Assembly: GCF_002269125.1 (NCBI RefSeq)
Contig: NZ_NQKI01000006.1
Location: 95,974-159,973 of the forward strand
Direction: 5' to 3'
From: Pseudomonas lundensis
GTDB taxonomy: Bacteria; Pseudomonadota; Gammaproteobacteria; Pseudomonadales; Pseudomonadaceae
DNA: 64,000 nucleotides
Part shown: one piece after another, positions 63,996-64,000 of the stretch
How the letters are laid out: each line of letters starts with the position of its first letter
How positions within the stretch are numbered: the stretch's first letter is position 1
Translations under genes and position numbers: made by a program
Notes under the pieces: model-generated
The model's input: the letters and a program-made list of their open reading frames with translations, nothing else
Databases searched by the model: none
What the model was told of the DNA's origin: nothing

Positions 63996-64000
63996 ATGGC
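63996..64000 (+). CDS. Start of a gene cut by the window edge
   Basis: ATGGC at 63996-64000 follows AGGAGG (63985-63990) at the ideal 5-base spacing. Only the first codon and part of the second are present, so the product cannot be named. Confidence 0.5.

Overview
The window is a Pseudomonas chromosome segment. It holds one arm of a lambda-like prophage (about 1-16,760) followed by conserved backbone (about 16,794-62,360) and a short AT-rich accessory patch at the right edge (about 62,360-64,000). The genus call rests on gene order: serS-cysG, rarA-lolA-ftsK, aat-bpt-infA, clpA-clpS-cspD, icd/idh, mnmA-hflD-purB, aceA and nuoA-N occur in this arrangement in Pseudomonas. The Pseudomonas-typical families DUF1654 and DUF2388 and the N-acetylglutaminylglutamine amide (NAGGN) osmolyte operon agree with it. 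Codon use and the P. fluorescens-like proteins suggest the fluorescens/fragi side of the genus; the species is not determined.

Prophage arm. The layout resembles the lambda left operon drawn backwards. A strong sigma-70-type promoter (2969-2996) sits inside a perfect inverted repeat (2935-2945/2975-2985). It is followed by a boxA-like site and a boxB-like hairpin (3048-3117), then by small early genes, a recT/bet annealase, a YqaJ-type exonuclease, a DUF4942 methyltransferase, an excisionase and a tyrosine integrase (ends 16755). Many genes are coupled by ATGA overlaps. Three families of repeated RNA hairpins precede early genes, and a tRNA-like cloverleaf candidate lies in a 570-base non-coding block. 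Left of the promoter, where lambda carries rexAB, lies an ATGA-coupled pair: an unknown 172-residue protein and a DUF1828/DUF1829 protein. This pair is the best candidate here for an undescribed function, possibly superinfection exclusion.

Backbone. The integrase stop is only 38 bases before the NAGGN operon (amidotransferase, synthetase, peptidase), so the prophage has probably replaced that operon's native upstream DNA. On the minus strand follow ftsK-lolA-rarA-crcB-serS-cysG (chromosome segregation, lipoprotein carriage, replication repair, fluoride export, Ser-tRNA charging, siroheme). Then come the N-degron genes aat and bpt with infA, facing clpA-clpS, with cspD divergent from clpS. icd and monomeric idh are divergent. 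Nudix, mnmA, hflD, purB, an L16 hydroxylase-like cupin gene, a GNAT gene, a secretin-like exported protein and isocitrate lyase lead to a complete 13-gene nuo operon with fused nuoCD. Well-formed terminators separate most of these units.

The right edge carries an alpha/beta hydrolase of the proline iminopeptidase family in AT-rich DNA, and the ribosome-binding site and first codons of a further gene at 63996.
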